Shown: positions 33,862 through 42,681, counted from the first letter of the stretch. The stretch is 64,000 nucleotides of DNA from Fictibacillus aquaticus (GCF_002245695.1 NZ_NOII01000001.1:1240001-1304000), one strand, 5' to 3'. Made by a program: numbers and translations. The notes: generated by a model from the sequence alone, not told the origin.

Positions 33862-34593
33862 TTATATTTTTTCACTTAACTGACGCAGAATTTGTCTTAA
33901 ATGCGCATAGGTATTTCCGTTTCCAACAGAAAGTTCATAGCCAGACGCGACAATCTGAGCCGAAACTTTCGGGTTTATACCGCTTAAATAAACGTTTGTT
34001 CCTACTAGTTTAAGAGTGCTGATCAGATGGCGAAGCTCGTTAACAAGCATATCATTCACCGCTTTTATGGAAGAGAGATCAATAATCAGGTGCTCGAGTC
34101 CCAGCTCAACTGATTTTCCCAAGGTTTGATCTGTATTAAAGGACACGTTCCCTTTTCCAGAAGCCGGGTGAAGAGGAAGCACACCAACACTATCCATAAC
34201 AGGAATGATATTCGCTGTAAGGTCATCAATAATCTGTTCCAGCTTTTCCTCGTTCTCTACAAAATTCGTAACCTCCATAAATTCAACTAGCCCGCCGATT
34301 CGTTTCCCGTCCTCATAAAGGAATTTAGTCTGTGCATTGAAAACACGGCGCTTCCCTTCCCATACATATTCGATATGGTCCTTGCTCAATTCTTCCCCTT
34401 TTTCCATAGATAAAGAGAGAAAGCGCCTATAGCCGGGAATACGCGAAAGAAATACATCAATATGGACCCCAATCGCTTCATTGCGGTCCATTTTCAACAT
34501 CTCCTCGCACCTTCTATTTACGAATACGGTAATGTAGTTTTCATCGATCATATAAATGCCGTTATTATTTCTATCAAGTGCCTGAGCGAGCAT
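33862..34593 (-). CDS. PAS-STAS signalling protein (RsbR/stressosome-like)
   Basis: 243 residues from the ATG at 34593, preceded by AAGGGGA. An N-terminal PAS domain (GIYMIDENYITVFVNRRCEE onward, residues 12-110) is joined by a helix (ENEEKLEQIIDDLTANIIPV) to a C-terminal STAS domain (about 135-240: LIIDLSSIKAVNDMLVNELR, then GTNVYLSGINPKVSAQI). The helix-STAS boundary and PV...GVLPLHP resemble RsbR proteins; conserved Ser/Thr phosphosites of RsbR are not obvious (DLSSIKAVN contains a Ser pair). The frame extends to 34668, but that part follows a terminator stem directly. Confidence 0.82.
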   Translation of the reverse strand: MLAQALDRNNNGIYMIDENYITVFVNRRCEEMLKMDRNEAIGVHIDVFLSRIPGYRRFLSLSMEKGEELSKDHIEYVWEGKRRVFNAQTKFLYEDGKRIGGLVEFMEVTNFVENEEKLEQIIDDLTANIIPVMDSVGVLPLHPASGKGNVSFNTDQTLGKSVELGLEHLIIDLSSIKAVNDMLVNELRHLISTLKLVGTNVYLSGINPKVSAQIVASGYELSVGNGNTYAHLRQILRQLSEKI

Positions 34594-34672
34594 CTCGTTT
34601 GTTCCCCTTTTCAAACATTTAATTTTACAGATACTGTTATTATTTGTTAAATAAGATGAATTGTCCATAAAA

Positions 34673-34705
34673 AAACGTTTCCTCTAAATAATAAAGGAAA
34701 CGTTT
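34673..34705 (-). terminator. Terminator of the GDSL hydrolase
   Basis: AAACGTTTCCT/AGGAAACGTTT, 11-bp perfect stem, with TTTTTTTA on the minus strand. Confidence 0.88.
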
Positions 34706-34709
34706 CATT

Positions 34710-35471
34710 TTACTTTTTGGACAATACGATAAAAACGCGCTCTCCTATAAGTGCATACCCCTTCTTGTTAGGATGGAGCTGGTCGGAGAAATACTCTCTC
34801 TTCGACTTCCCTTTAAACAGGTCGGCAGTTGATATATACGTTACAGCCGGATACTTTTCTGCGATTTTCTGGGTCTCACTGTTCCAGTCATTAATAATCT
34901 TATCAAGCTTTTCTTTTTTCTCTTTATCTTTTACAGGATTATAAAGACCGATGATATAGATCGGTACGTTTCGCTGGTTGTTTTCGATCTGTCTGAACGC
35001 TTTTTCTATGTTTTGGTTAAACTTATCTTTCGCTCGATTAATCTTGGTTTCGTCTAAGTCCTGCAGATCATTTGTGGACTTCAGAAGATCGTTCGTTCCA
35101 ATATTGACGAGAATGATATCACTCTCTTTTACTTCCTCCAGCAGATTGCCTCTGTTCATGCGCGTTAGCATGTTGCCGCTCGTATCATCCGGCACTCCGA
35201 AATCCTTCAGTTCGAGTGTTTTCCCTGTTGCCTTCTCATACCGCACCTTTACGTCTCCTATGTACCCAGCGCCATCCTCATCTCCTACTCCAAACGCAAG
35301 AGAATCGCCAATCGCCGTTAATTCCGTTTCATCCTTGTCTTGCAGTTCTGATTTTCCAAACGTGAAATAAGACTGCAGGACAGCCGGCAGGTTTCCTTTA
35401 ACCATAAAAAAAATAATGCCGCCGATCAGCAGGGCTGCACTTGCTGCTACTAGCACTGTTGTCTTCTTCAT
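34710..35471 (-). CDS. SGNH/GDSL-type esterase, YpmR-like
   Basis: Membrane-anchored or secreted hydrolase of 253 residues. N-terminal hydrophobic segment (6-24) followed by SGNH blocks: block I AIGDSLAFG with Ser57, block III NIGTNDL, and block V DQLHPN with Asp230 and His233. The Gly block (GVPDDTSGNMLTRM) is present. The B. subtilis relative is YpmR, a putative lipase/esterase. Substrate unknown; acyl groups on cell-wall polymers or lipids are plausible. Confidence 0.9.
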   Translation of the reverse strand: MKKTTVLVAASAALLIGGIIFFMVKGNLPAVLQSYFTFGKSELQDKDETELTAIGDSLAFGVGDEDGAGYIGDVKVRYEKATGKTLELKDFGVPDDTSGNMLTRMNRGNLLEEVKESDIILVNIGTNDLLKSTNDLQDLDETKINRAKDKFNQNIEKAFRQIENNQRNVPIYIIGLYNPVKDKEKKEKLDKIINDWNSETQKIAEKYPAVTYISTADLFKGKSKREYFSDQLHPNKKGYALIGERVFIVLSKK

Positions 35472-35679
35472 AAAGCCCCTCCATTTCTATCAGTATTAAC
35501 CACAATACCCAAGCAAGCCTGCGATTAATCAAGATTCTCCTTTATATATAAAAAAAGTACAAAAGTAATCAAAATTTATCGTATTGTGACTAAGGTTGCA
35601 GGAATTTACTACTAATTTTGGAATATATAGAATATTCAAGACTTTTCGCTTGAAAAAACATAATAAAGGGGGGTTCATT

Positions 35680-38661
35680 TTGTCTGCTTGGGGTTTGTTT
35701 ATGGCTGAACTAGCCAAATTAAAAGCGAAAAAGGGATTGATTGTCTCTGTTATCGCTGTCCTTCTCGTTCCACTCGTTTACGCACTCATCATACTAAAGC
35801 CAACTTGGGGACCGTACGACAATCTTTCCAATCTGCCAGTTGCTGTTGTTAACAGCGACAAAGGCGCCATGTCAGGCGATGAGCCGATCAACGTCGGAAA
35901 TGACTTGGTCGCAGATTTAAAGAAAAGCAAAAGCTTGGGCTGGAATTTTGTAACAGCACAGCAAGCTGAAAAAGGACTTAATAACCAGGAATATTATATG
36001 GTTATTGAAATCCCAGAGGATTTTTCAGCCAAGACCGTAACGGTCATGGACGAGAATCCGCAAAAGCCTGAACTGCGCTACACGCAAAATGAAGGCTTAA
36101 ACTTCATGGCGGCTCAAGTCACGAAAAAAGCGACAGAACAAATTCGTGAACAGCTGGCAAACAAGATCACGGAAAAATATACGAAGAACTTGTTTGGCAG
36201 CCTTGGCGGAGTTTCATCAGGATTTCAGACCGCGTATGAAGGAGCTGACAAAATCTCTGCTGGAACAGGCGACTTGCATGACGGGACTAGCAAAATGCTA
36301 GAATCGCTTACCGCTAAATCTTCAGACATCTCGAAGCTTGCTGACGGAACGACACAGCTGACTGACGGTCTCAGAGAGCTGTTAAGCGGATTGCAGTCAA
36401 AAGCAGGAGATATTTCAAAGCTCGCGAAAGGCACAGCTGATCTGCATAATGGTCTCGGTCAGCTCTTGAGCGGATTGCAGTCTAAATCAGGCGATATCTC
36501 TCGCCTAGCGCAAGGTTCCTCAGACTTGAACGATGGAACTGGACAGCTGCTAGGTTCTTTAAAAGCAAAGTCCGGAGATATCTCAAAGCTGGCTAAAGGA
36601 TCTGCTGACCTGCATGACGGAACTGGACAATTGCTAGGTTCCTTAAAAGCGAAATCAGGTGACATATCTCGTCTGGCAAAAGGTTCTTCTGACCTGTATG
36701 ACGGAACAGGGCAGCTGTTAAGCGGTCTTCAAGCCAAATCTGGTGATATTTCCAAACTAGCAAAAGGTTCTGCTGAACTAGAAGGCGGTACTTCACTGCT
36801 TTTGCAGTCTCTTCAAGCAAAAGTAAACGATATCACCGCTTTAGCTGCTGGGGCTGCAGATCTTCAAGCAGGTGCAGATCGATTGAAAAATGGAGCAGCA
36901 CAAATCCTTGCTGGACTGCAAAGTGCACAAGCAGGTGGCAATGAATTAAACACAGGGCTTCAGCAGCTTGCTCCAGGCAGCAAATCTGTTGCTGATGGTG
37001 TAACTAGCTTAGATGCAAGTGCAGGCCAGTTAAAAGGCGGTTCTCAAGCTGTAACTGCAGGGCTTGAAGCAATGCTTGCAAAAAATCCTGCGCTTGCCAA
37101 TGATGTTGATTTTATGACTCTTCTTGGGACAAGCAAAGTTGTCACAAACGGTCTTGTTTCAATGACTCAGCAAACACCTGTGTTAAAGGCAGGAGCGATA
37201 TCAGTTTCTGAAGGTGCTGCAAGAGCTGCAGCCGGTTCAGGCACACTGAAAAATGGTCTTGATGCTCTTGTAGCAGGACAGACAGAAGCAAAAGACGGAG
37301 CTGCAGCTTTGGCAGCTGGTTCGGTTCTCGTGTCAGGCGGAACTGACTCAGTCAAAAAAGGCTGGGGCGAACTGACAGTCGGTGTAACATCATTGAAAGA
37401 CGGCGCTTCTCAGATTAAAGCCGGGAACGCTGCTGTTGAAACAGGCTGGAGCGATATGACAACTGGAGTCACCGCACTGAACGGAGGAGCTTCCCAGATC
37501 AAGGACGGCACGGCAACAGTTGAAACGGGCTGGGCCACCATGACAGCTGGGGTTACGGCTTTAAACGATGGCTCTTCTCAAATAAAAGACGGCACAGCAT
37601 CCGTTAAAACGGGCTGGGGAGCGATGACAGATGGTGTCACTGCTCTAAATGATGGAGCTTCTCAAATTAAAGATGGCACCGCAACCGTTAAAACGGGCTG
37701 GGGTACGATGACAGACGGTGTCACTGCTCTTAACGACGGTGCATCACAGATTGAAGATGGCAACAGCTCAGTTAACACTGGCTGGGGTACGATGACTTCT
37801 GGTGTGACTCAGCTTCACTCCGGCGCAATTCAGATCAATGACGGCAACCAGTCGGTGAACAAAGGCTGGGGTGACTTAACTGACGGTGTGACTCAGCTAG
37901 ATGACGGTGCAGGCAAACTGAACGACGGAAGCATGCAGCTTGCTGACGGCTTGAAAAACGGAGCTGAAGAGACGAGTCAGCTGAAAGTCAGCGATGATAC
38001 GATCTCGATGTTCTCTTCACCTCTTGATGTAAAAGGCAAAGAGATTAACAAGCTTCCATTCTACCGTGATTCTAACGCGCCTTACATTCTATCATTGGCG
38101 CTGTTCGTGGGCATTCTGCTCATGTCGTTTGTAGTAGATTTCAGAAAGCCAGCAGCTGTTGCTGCAAATGGCTTCAGCTGGTTCGCGGCAAAGGCGATGC
38201 AGCTTGGACTGTTTGCTGTTCTGCAGGCCGTTATAATCACCGTAACAATGCTTACTTTCTTAAATTACAATATTGAAAGCGGTTTCTTGTTTATCTTGTT
38301 TGGAATCTTTGTCAGCTTAACGTTCCTGTCGATCATCCTCTTCTTGGTTGTACTCGCTGGCAACGTTGGAAGATTCATAGCATTGGCATTGATTGTGATG
38401 CAGCTTTCTACAACAGGGTCAAACCTGCCGATCGACATGCTGCCTGAAAACCTGCGCGCGCTAAGCGTCTACCTGCCGCTTACATATTCTAACGCAGGCT
38501 TCAGATCACTGATCACACTGAACGATTACAGCTACCTGTGGAGCAACGCGATGGTCCTTCTTGGATTCTTGATTCTTTTCACATTGCTTTCACTTGCTGT
38601 ATTTATCGTTCTTCATAGCAGAAACGCACACAACGATGATATGAGATTGCAAGCTGAATAG
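35680..38661 (+). CDS. yhgE: YhgE/Pip domain giant membrane protein with two repeat arrays
   Basis: 993 residues from TTG 35680, six bases after AAAGGGGGG. Layout: TM1 (about 20-42); a YhgE/Pip N-terminal domain (LPVAVVNSDKGAMSGDEPIN onward, to about 180); a long extracellular helical stalk; five or six TM spans near the C-terminus (about 800-990). The stalk has two arrays of seven 28-residue repeats, DISKLAKGSADLHDGTGQLL-type (DNA 36325-36912) and GWGTMTDGVTALNDGASQIK-type (37360-37947), separated by a third degenerate region. Family members include phage receptors (Pip, YueB) and the type VII secretion factor EsaA; no type VII genes are nearby. Confidence 0.9.
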   Translation: MSAWGLFMAELAKLKAKKGLIVSVIAVLLVPLVYALIILKPTWGPYDNLSNLPVAVVNSDKGAMSGDEPINVGNDLVADLKKSKSLGWNFVTAQQAEKGLNNQEYYMVIEIPEDFSAKTVTVMDENPQKPELRYTQNEGLNFMAAQVTKKATEQIREQLANKITEKYTKNLFGSLGGVSSGFQTAYEGADKISAGTGDLHDGTSKMLESLTAKSSDISKLADGTTQLTDGLRELLSGLQSKAGDISKLAKGTADLHNGLGQLLSGLQSKSGDISRLAQGSSDLNDGTGQLLGSLKAKSGDISKLAKGSADLHDGTGQLLGSLKAKSGDISRLAKGSSDLYDGTGQLLSGLQAKSGDISKLAKGSAELEGGTSLLLQSLQAKVNDITALAAGAADLQAGADRLKNGAAQILAGLQSAQAGGNELNTGLQQLAPGSKSVADGVTSLDASAGQLKGGSQAVTAGLEAMLAKNPALANDVDFMTLLGTSKVVTNGLVSMTQQTPVLKAGAISVSEGAARAAAGSGTLKNGLDALVAGQTEAKDGAAALAAGSVLVSGGTDSVKKGWGELTVGVTSLKDGASQIKAGNAAVETGWSDMTTGVTALNGGASQIKDGTATVETGWATMTAGVTALNDGSSQIKDGTASVKTGWGAMTDGVTALNDGASQIKDGTATVKTGWGTMTDGVTALNDGASQIEDGNSSVNTGWGTMTSGVTQLHSGAIQINDGNQSVNKGWGDLTDGVTQLDDGAGKLNDGSMQLADGLKNGAEETSQLKVSDDTISMFSSPLDVKGKEINKLPFYRDSNAPYILSLALFVGILLMSFVVDFRKPAAVAANGFSWFAAKAMQLGLFAVLQAVIITVTMLTFLNYNIESGFLFILFGIFVSLTFLSIILFLVVLAGNVGRFIALALIVMQLSTTGSNLPIDMLPENLRALSVYLPLTYSNAGFRSLITLNDYSYLWSNAMVLLGFLILFTLLSLAVFIVLHSRNAHNDDMRLQAE
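36325..36912 (+). repeat. Coding tandem repeat array 1 of yhgE (7 x 84 bp)
   Basis: Seven units starting at 36325, 36409, 36493, 36577, 36661, 36745 and 36829, exactly 84 bp apart, each encoding 28 residues of the DISKLAKGS...GTGQLL type. Units 2-6 are nearly identical at DNA level. Confidence 0.85.
37360..37947 (+). repeat. Coding tandem repeat array 2 of yhgE (7 x 84 bp)
   Basis: Seven units starting at 37360, 37444, 37528, 37612, 37696, 37780 and 37864, again exactly 84 bp, encoding GWGxMTxGVTALNDGASQIK-type 28-mers. The sequence differs from array 1 although the unit length is the same. Confidence 0.85.
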
Positions 38662-38667
38662 TAAGAG

Positions 38668-38693
38668 AAGGCGTCCCGATATCGGGTCGCCTT
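38668..38693 (+). terminator. Terminator of yhgE
   Basis: AAGGCGTCCCGAT/ATCGGGTCGCCTT (one T-T mismatch) followed by TTTTGTTT. Confidence 0.85.
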
Positions 38694-38703
38694 TTTTGTT
38701 TGG

Positions 38704-38746
38704 GGTTTATGGGGTACGGTACCCGCGGTACCGTACCCCATAAACC
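38704..38746. repeat. REPIN-like inverted repeat, copy 7, compact perfect palindrome
   Basis: GGTTTATGGGGTACGGTACC, three bases (CGC), then GGTACCGTACCCCATAAACC: perfect 20-bp arms. The usual loop of about 35 bp is missing. Confidence 0.92.
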
Positions 38747-38762
38747 GTCTAAATCAGGTAAA

Positions 38763-38855
38763 ACCCGCAAAATCGATGTTTTGACCCGCAAATTTTGAAA
38801 ATTGCCCGCAAATCTATCATTTTTACCCGTAAAATCAAAAAAAGACCCGCAAATC
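38763..38855. repeat. Five helically phased CCCGCAAA repeats
   Basis: CCCGCAAA or CCCGTAAA begins at 38764, 38785, 38805, 38826 and 38846, giving spacings of 21, 20, 21 and 20 bp. Between them lie only short A/T tracts. Convergent gap between yhgE and the TRAP operon, directly after REPIN copy 7. Confidence 0.8.
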
Positions 38856-38881
38856 ACAAAACCTCTTAAATTTAACTATAA

Positions 38882-38917
38882 AAAAACAGACTCAGCACTA
38901 TTCCTGAGTCTGTTTTT
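38882..38917 (-). terminator. Terminator of the TRAP operon
   Basis: AAAAACAGACTCAG/CTGAGTCTGTTTTT, 14-bp perfect stem; T-rich on both sides. Confidence 0.9.
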
Positions 38918-38935
38918 AACATCTAGTAATTAAAA

Positions 38936-40909
38936 TTACACCGAAGCAGAAGCTCCACGTGACCATTTATCTTTATCCAATAGATAATATTGAAAAGCGA
39001 GCATCGCAGCAAACACGCCTAAACCGATATAGCTCCAAATCCCCTCTGGATAAATAAGCAGCATCCCAGCCGCCAGTGCCACAGCGCGTTCCCAAATGTT
39101 CAGCTTTCTCATCCAATAGCCGATCATAGCAGCGCCGATCGCGATCATGCCGATAAAGGCAGTGAAAATGACCCATGATGCTTCCCACCAGGTTGTATCG
39201 ATCAGCATGAGCTGCGGCGAGATGACGAATATATATGGTATGATAAACGCCGCGATGGCCAGTTTTGCTGATATGACACCTGTCCGTATCGGCTCTGCCC
39301 CGGCAACACCTGCCGCCGCAAAGGCTGCCAGCGCGACCGGCGGCGTGATATCTGCGATAATTCCGAAATAGAACACGAACATATGAACTGACAGCTCTGG
39401 CACCGAAAACATAAGCAATGCCGGTGCAGCGATCGTTGATGTGATAACATAGTTTGCCGTCGTCGGTGATCCCATGCCAAGAACAAGTGATGCGATCATC
39501 GTTAAAATGAGCGTTGGAAGCAAGTATCCGCCTGAAAGCTCTAAAAGGCCGTTCGCAAGCTTCAAGCCGACACCGGTTACCGTTACAACACCCACAATGA
39601 TTCCAGCTGCAGCCGTAGCCGCTGCAACGCCTAATGCCGAGCGAGCTCCGTCTGCCAGCGTTTCAGCAAGCTGCTTCGGCCCCATCCGCGTTTCTTTGTT
39701 CAGCATGCCGACTAGAACAGCACTCACGATCGACCATAAAGCAGCCTTCGTGATGCTCATACCCGACATGAGCAAGTACACAACCACAACGATTGGAATT
39801 AGCAGATACAGCTTTTTCAGCACTTCTTTTTTGTCCGGAATCTCATGCTTCTCTATTCCTCTTAACCCGATCCTTTTTGCTTCAAAATGGGTCATGATCC
39901 AGATGCCCGCAAAATAAAGGATCGCAGGGACAGCAGCAGCTTTCGCGATCTCCCAGTACGAAATACCAATAAACTCTACCATTAAGAAGGCTGCAGCCCC
40001 CATAACAGGCGGCATGATCTGTCCACCGGTGGACGAGGCTGCCTCTACTGCTCCGGCGAACTCTTTTTTATAGCCAAGGCGTTTCATCATCGGTATCGTG
40101 AACGCTCCTGACGTCACAACGTTCGCTACCGAGCTGCCCGAAATCGTCCCCTGCAGCGCACTTGAAAAGATCGCAACCTTCGCCGGTCCGCCGATTCGTC
40201 TTCCTGCAATAACGATTGATAAATCATTAAAATATTCCCCTACTCCTGTTTTGATCAAGAACGCTCCAAAAAGCAGGAACAGGAATATATAAGTAGCTGA
40301 AACCGCAAGCGGTGTGCCCAAAATACCTTCTGTCGTAAAAAACATCGTCCGAACGATCCGCTCGATCGTCAGACCTTTATGCTCTAAAAATCCTGGCATG
40401 TACGGACCAAGATAAGCATAAGCCAAAAAGATCGAGGCGATCACCGTGATCGGCATCCCGACTACGCGGCGCGTTGCTTCCAGTACAAGCACAATAGCAA
40501 TAACTCCAATAATAAAATCGTTTGTCGTCAATCGGCCGACACGCATAACAAGATCGTCCATAAATATGTACCAGTACGACCCAACTGCTGTCGCTGCTGC
40601 TGCCAGGATTAGATCATACCAAGGCACACCTTTCCTGCCTGCTGATTTTTGTTTTTTTGAAGCAGGAAACAATAGGAATATTAATGTAAGCGCAAATCCG
40701 AGATGGACCGTACGCTGTATCTGCGCTGGCAGCACACCGAAAATAGCCGTATAAAGCTGAAATAAAGAAAATGAAATAAGGCCGATCAAGGCCAGCCAAT
40801 ACAACGGGCCAGCCAGCTTGCGGAACCCGGCTTCTGGGTCATATTTAGCCGCTAATTCCTGAATGTGCTCTTCTGAAATCTGCTGATCATCGTACTGTTT
40901 AGTTGTCAA
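38936..40909 (-). CDS. TRAP transporter permease, fused 4TM/12TM
   Basis: Sodium- or proton-driven uptake protein of 657 residues in which the small and large TRAP membrane subunits are fused (TIGR02123 type). Many hydrophobic spans; typical segments are SGSSVANVVTSGAFTIPMMK, SSTGGQIMPPVMGAAAFLM and LGMGSPTTANYVITSTIAAP. A TTG start (40909) lies eight bases after AGGAGG and overlaps the DUF1850 stop codon by 11 bp. Works with the TAXI binding protein at 41457. Substrate unknown; TAXI systems often import glutamate-like or other dicarboxylate compounds. Confidence 0.93.
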   Translation of the reverse strand: MTTKQYDDQQISEEHIQELAAKYDPEAGFRKLAGPLYWLALIGLISFSLFQLYTAIFGVLPAQIQRTVHLGFALTLIFLLFPASKKQKSAGRKGVPWYDLILAAAATAVGSYWYIFMDDLVMRVGRLTTNDFIIGVIAIVLVLEATRRVVGMPITVIASIFLAYAYLGPYMPGFLEHKGLTIERIVRTMFFTTEGILGTPLAVSATYIFLFLLFGAFLIKTGVGEYFNDLSIVIAGRRIGGPAKVAIFSSALQGTISGSSVANVVTSGAFTIPMMKRLGYKKEFAGAVEAASSTGGQIMPPVMGAAAFLMVEFIGISYWEIAKAAAVPAILYFAGIWIMTHFEAKRIGLRGIEKHEIPDKKEVLKKLYLLIPIVVVVYLLMSGMSITKAALWSIVSAVLVGMLNKETRMGPKQLAETLADGARSALGVAAATAAAGIIVGVVTVTGVGLKLANGLLELSGGYLLPTLILTMIASLVLGMGSPTTANYVITSTIAAPALLMFSVPELSVHMFVFYFGIIADITPPVALAAFAAAGVAGAEPIRTGVISAKLAIAAFIIPYIFVISPQLMLIDTTWWEASWVIFTAFIGMIAIGAAMIGYWMRKLNIWERAVALAAGMLLIYPEGIWSYIGLGVFAAMLAFQYYLLDKDKWSRGASASV

Positions 40910-41405
40910 CGATGTTCCCTCCTTTCAAGATGTCCCATAAACTGATTCTCTCTAGTTTGATGCGCAGCCACGATCCTGGTTCGGCAAAGGACGAAAACGG
41001 CCTCTCCTTTCCGTCCACGATCAGTTTGTGGTTGGCGATCACTTTTCCTGTACGAAGATCCAGATGCGGAAACTCCCGGTTCATTTGATCAAGCACATAC
41101 ATGCCATCCACTTTTCTGAACCGCTCCCCCTCACCTGCATTATCCGGCATGCCCACGCCAAAGTTCCGATAAGCGATGGACTGCTGTATGATCAGATCAG
41201 CACTTGCCTTGTACGTCTCGATCACCGGCGTTTTATGGATAGAATGCGTATACTTGATCTGAAACTTTTCACCGTCTTCAATTACCTGGTGCGCCACTAG
41301 TTTTCCGCTCTTTCCTTCCTCAAACAGCAAGGCACGTTTAACTGGAACAAAAAGAACAGCGGCAGTAAGCAATATCGTTAATGTAAGTAGAAATAGTCTT
41401 TTCAT
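40899..41405 (-). CDS. DUF1850 family protein of the TRAP-TAXI operon
   Basis: 168 residues with one N-terminal membrane anchor (about 5-22) and an exported beta-rich domain carrying IKYTHSIHKTPVIETY, IAYRNFGVGMPD and PFSSFAEPGSWLRIKLER. DUF1850 genes are found almost only between TAXI binding proteins and fused TRAP permeases, as here, and probably act as an accessory factor. The ribosome binding site is weak and a hairpin precedes the gene, so expression may be lower than that of the binding protein. Confidence 0.88.
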   Translation of the reverse strand: MKRLFLLTLTILLTAAVLFVPVKRALLFEEGKSGKLVAHQVIEDGEKFQIKYTHSIHKTPVIETYKASADLIIQQSIAYRNFGVGMPDNAGEGERFRKVDGMYVLDQMNREFPHLDLRTGKVIANHKLIVDGKERPFSSFAEPGSWLRIKLERISLWDILKGGNIVDN

Positions 41406-41411
41406 AATAAA

Positions 41412-41442
41412 GACATGGACTAAAGGATTACTTTAGCCCATG
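41412..41442 (-). promoter_or_regulatory. Intercistronic hairpin after the TAXI gene
   Basis: CATGGGCTAAAG/CTTTAGTCCATG (one mismatch) without a T-run, between the binding-protein and DUF1850 genes. Likely an mRNA processing or 3'-stabilising stem rather than a terminator. Confidence 0.55.
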
Positions 41443-41456
41443 ATCTCGTCCTTTCT

Positions 41457-42437
41457 TTACTTAATGCCTTTTTCGTCAAAATACTTCTTAGCTCCGGGAT
41501 GAAGCTCGATTCCTACGCCGTTAAGCGCATTCTCGCCTTTGATGAGCTTTCCTTTCGCATGAGTGATTTTATCTGTGTTTTCAAAAATAGCTTTCGTGAT
41601 TTCATAGACCGTTTCTTCGCTAAGGTCCTTGCTCGCTACTAGCATGGAAAGAACCGCAACCGTCTTCACTTCTGATTCCAGCTTATAAGTACCTGAAGCA
41701 ATCGTGTCTTCAATATAAAACTTGTGCTCTTCCATCAGCGCTTTAATTTTGTCAGCTGCAATAGGAAGGATGGTAACGCCTTTAGAAGCAGAAAGTGCCT
41801 CTACCGCTCCAGTCGGTGTTCCAGCTGTGATGAACGCTGCATCGATATTTCCATCCTGGATGCCTTCAGCTGACTCGTCGAACGACAAGTGCTGTGCTTT
41901 AATGTCATCCATCGTGATTCCATGAACTTTTAGAATTTGCTCGGCATTCGCATATGTTCCGCTTCCCGGAGCTCCGACCGATACTTTTTTGCCTTTTAAG
42001 TCATCAACAGACTTGATGCCTGAATCCTTTAATGCCACGATCTGCACCGTTTCAGGATACAGTGTTCCGATTGCCTGAATCTTATCGAGCTTACCGTCCT
42101 TGAACATTTCTTGTCCTTCAGTCGCGTAGCTCGCGATGTCTGTCTGTGTGAAAGCAAGGTTTGCCTCGCCGTCCTGGATGAGTGTCATATTTTCAACTGA
42201 CGCTCCAGATGCTTGTGAGCTTGTCTCATACCCGGCGTTATCCTTGATGATTTTTGCCATCTCACCGCCAAGTGGATAATATGTACCGCCTGTGCCGCCT
42301 GTTACGATCGAGATCTGTTCAGTCTTCTCTTTGCCCTTTTCCTTCGACCCAGCCGGTTTTGTTTCTACCTTTTCACCGCACGCCGACAATGAAAATGCCA
42401 ATATACCTGTTAAAAGCAATCCAAACCCCTTTTTCAT
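41457..42437 (-). CDS. TAXI family TRAP solute-binding lipoprotein
   Basis: Extracytoplasmic receptor of the TRAP system, 326 residues. Signal peptide with lipobox SLSAC (Cys20), then the TAXI hallmark ISIVTGGTGGTYYPLGGEMA near residue 43 and PGSGTYANAEQILKVHGI. The C-terminal SKDLSEETVYEITKAIFENT is also typical. First gene of the operon, followed by DUF1850 and the fused permease. Ligand unknown. Confidence 0.93.
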   Translation of the reverse strand: MKKGFGLLLTGILAFSLSACGEKVETKPAGSKEKGKEKTEQISIVTGGTGGTYYPLGGEMAKIIKDNAGYETSSQASGASVENMTLIQDGEANLAFTQTDIASYATEGQEMFKDGKLDKIQAIGTLYPETVQIVALKDSGIKSVDDLKGKKVSVGAPGSGTYANAEQILKVHGITMDDIKAQHLSFDESAEGIQDGNIDAAFITAGTPTGAVEALSASKGVTILPIAADKIKALMEEHKFYIEDTIASGTYKLESEVKTVAVLSMLVASKDLSEETVYEITKAIFENTDKITHAKGKLIKGENALNGVGIELHPGAKKYFDEKGIK

Positions 42438-42527
42438 AACAGCCTCCTCTTATATGTAAATATTTTCAATAATATGTTACCATAGTTGAACAAATTTTCA
42501 AAATTTTCTTTACACCAGAATAACAAA

Positions 42528-42570
42528 AAAGCTTTCCTGAAAATGCTGTGCACATGTACAGGAAAGCTTT
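42528..42570 (-). terminator. Terminator of the tRNA
   Basis: AAAGCTTTCCTG/CAGGAAAGCTTT, 12-bp perfect stem followed by TTTTGTTATT on the minus strand. Confidence 0.9.
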
Positions 42571-42591
42571 CAATTATGTTTGTATGTAATA

Positions 42592-42667
42592 TGGCGGCCC
42601 CGGCAGGAATCGAACCTGCGACGCACGGTTTAGGAAACCGACGCTCTATCCACTGAGCTACGGAGCC
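42592..42667 (-). tRNA. tRNA-Arg (anticodon CCU)
   Basis: 76-nt cloverleaf on the minus strand: acceptor GGCTCCG/CGGGGCC, D-arm GCTC/GAGC, anticodon loop TTCCTAA giving anticodon CCU, T-arm GCAGG-TTCGAAT-CCTGC, and an encoded CCA end. Reads AGG codons. A single isolated tRNA gene with its own promoter and terminator. Confidence 0.95.
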
Positions 42668-42681
42668 ATGTGACATTAATC

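Noticed and set aside
36325-37947. Regular direct repeats suggesting a CRISPR array
   Set aside because: Units are contiguous 84-bp coding repeats in one long open frame, without unique spacers; they encode protein repeats.
38763-38855. CRISPR-like short repeats
   Set aside because: Motifs are only 8-10 bp with 12-bp AT-rich gaps, too short for CRISPR; reported as a phased motif array instead.
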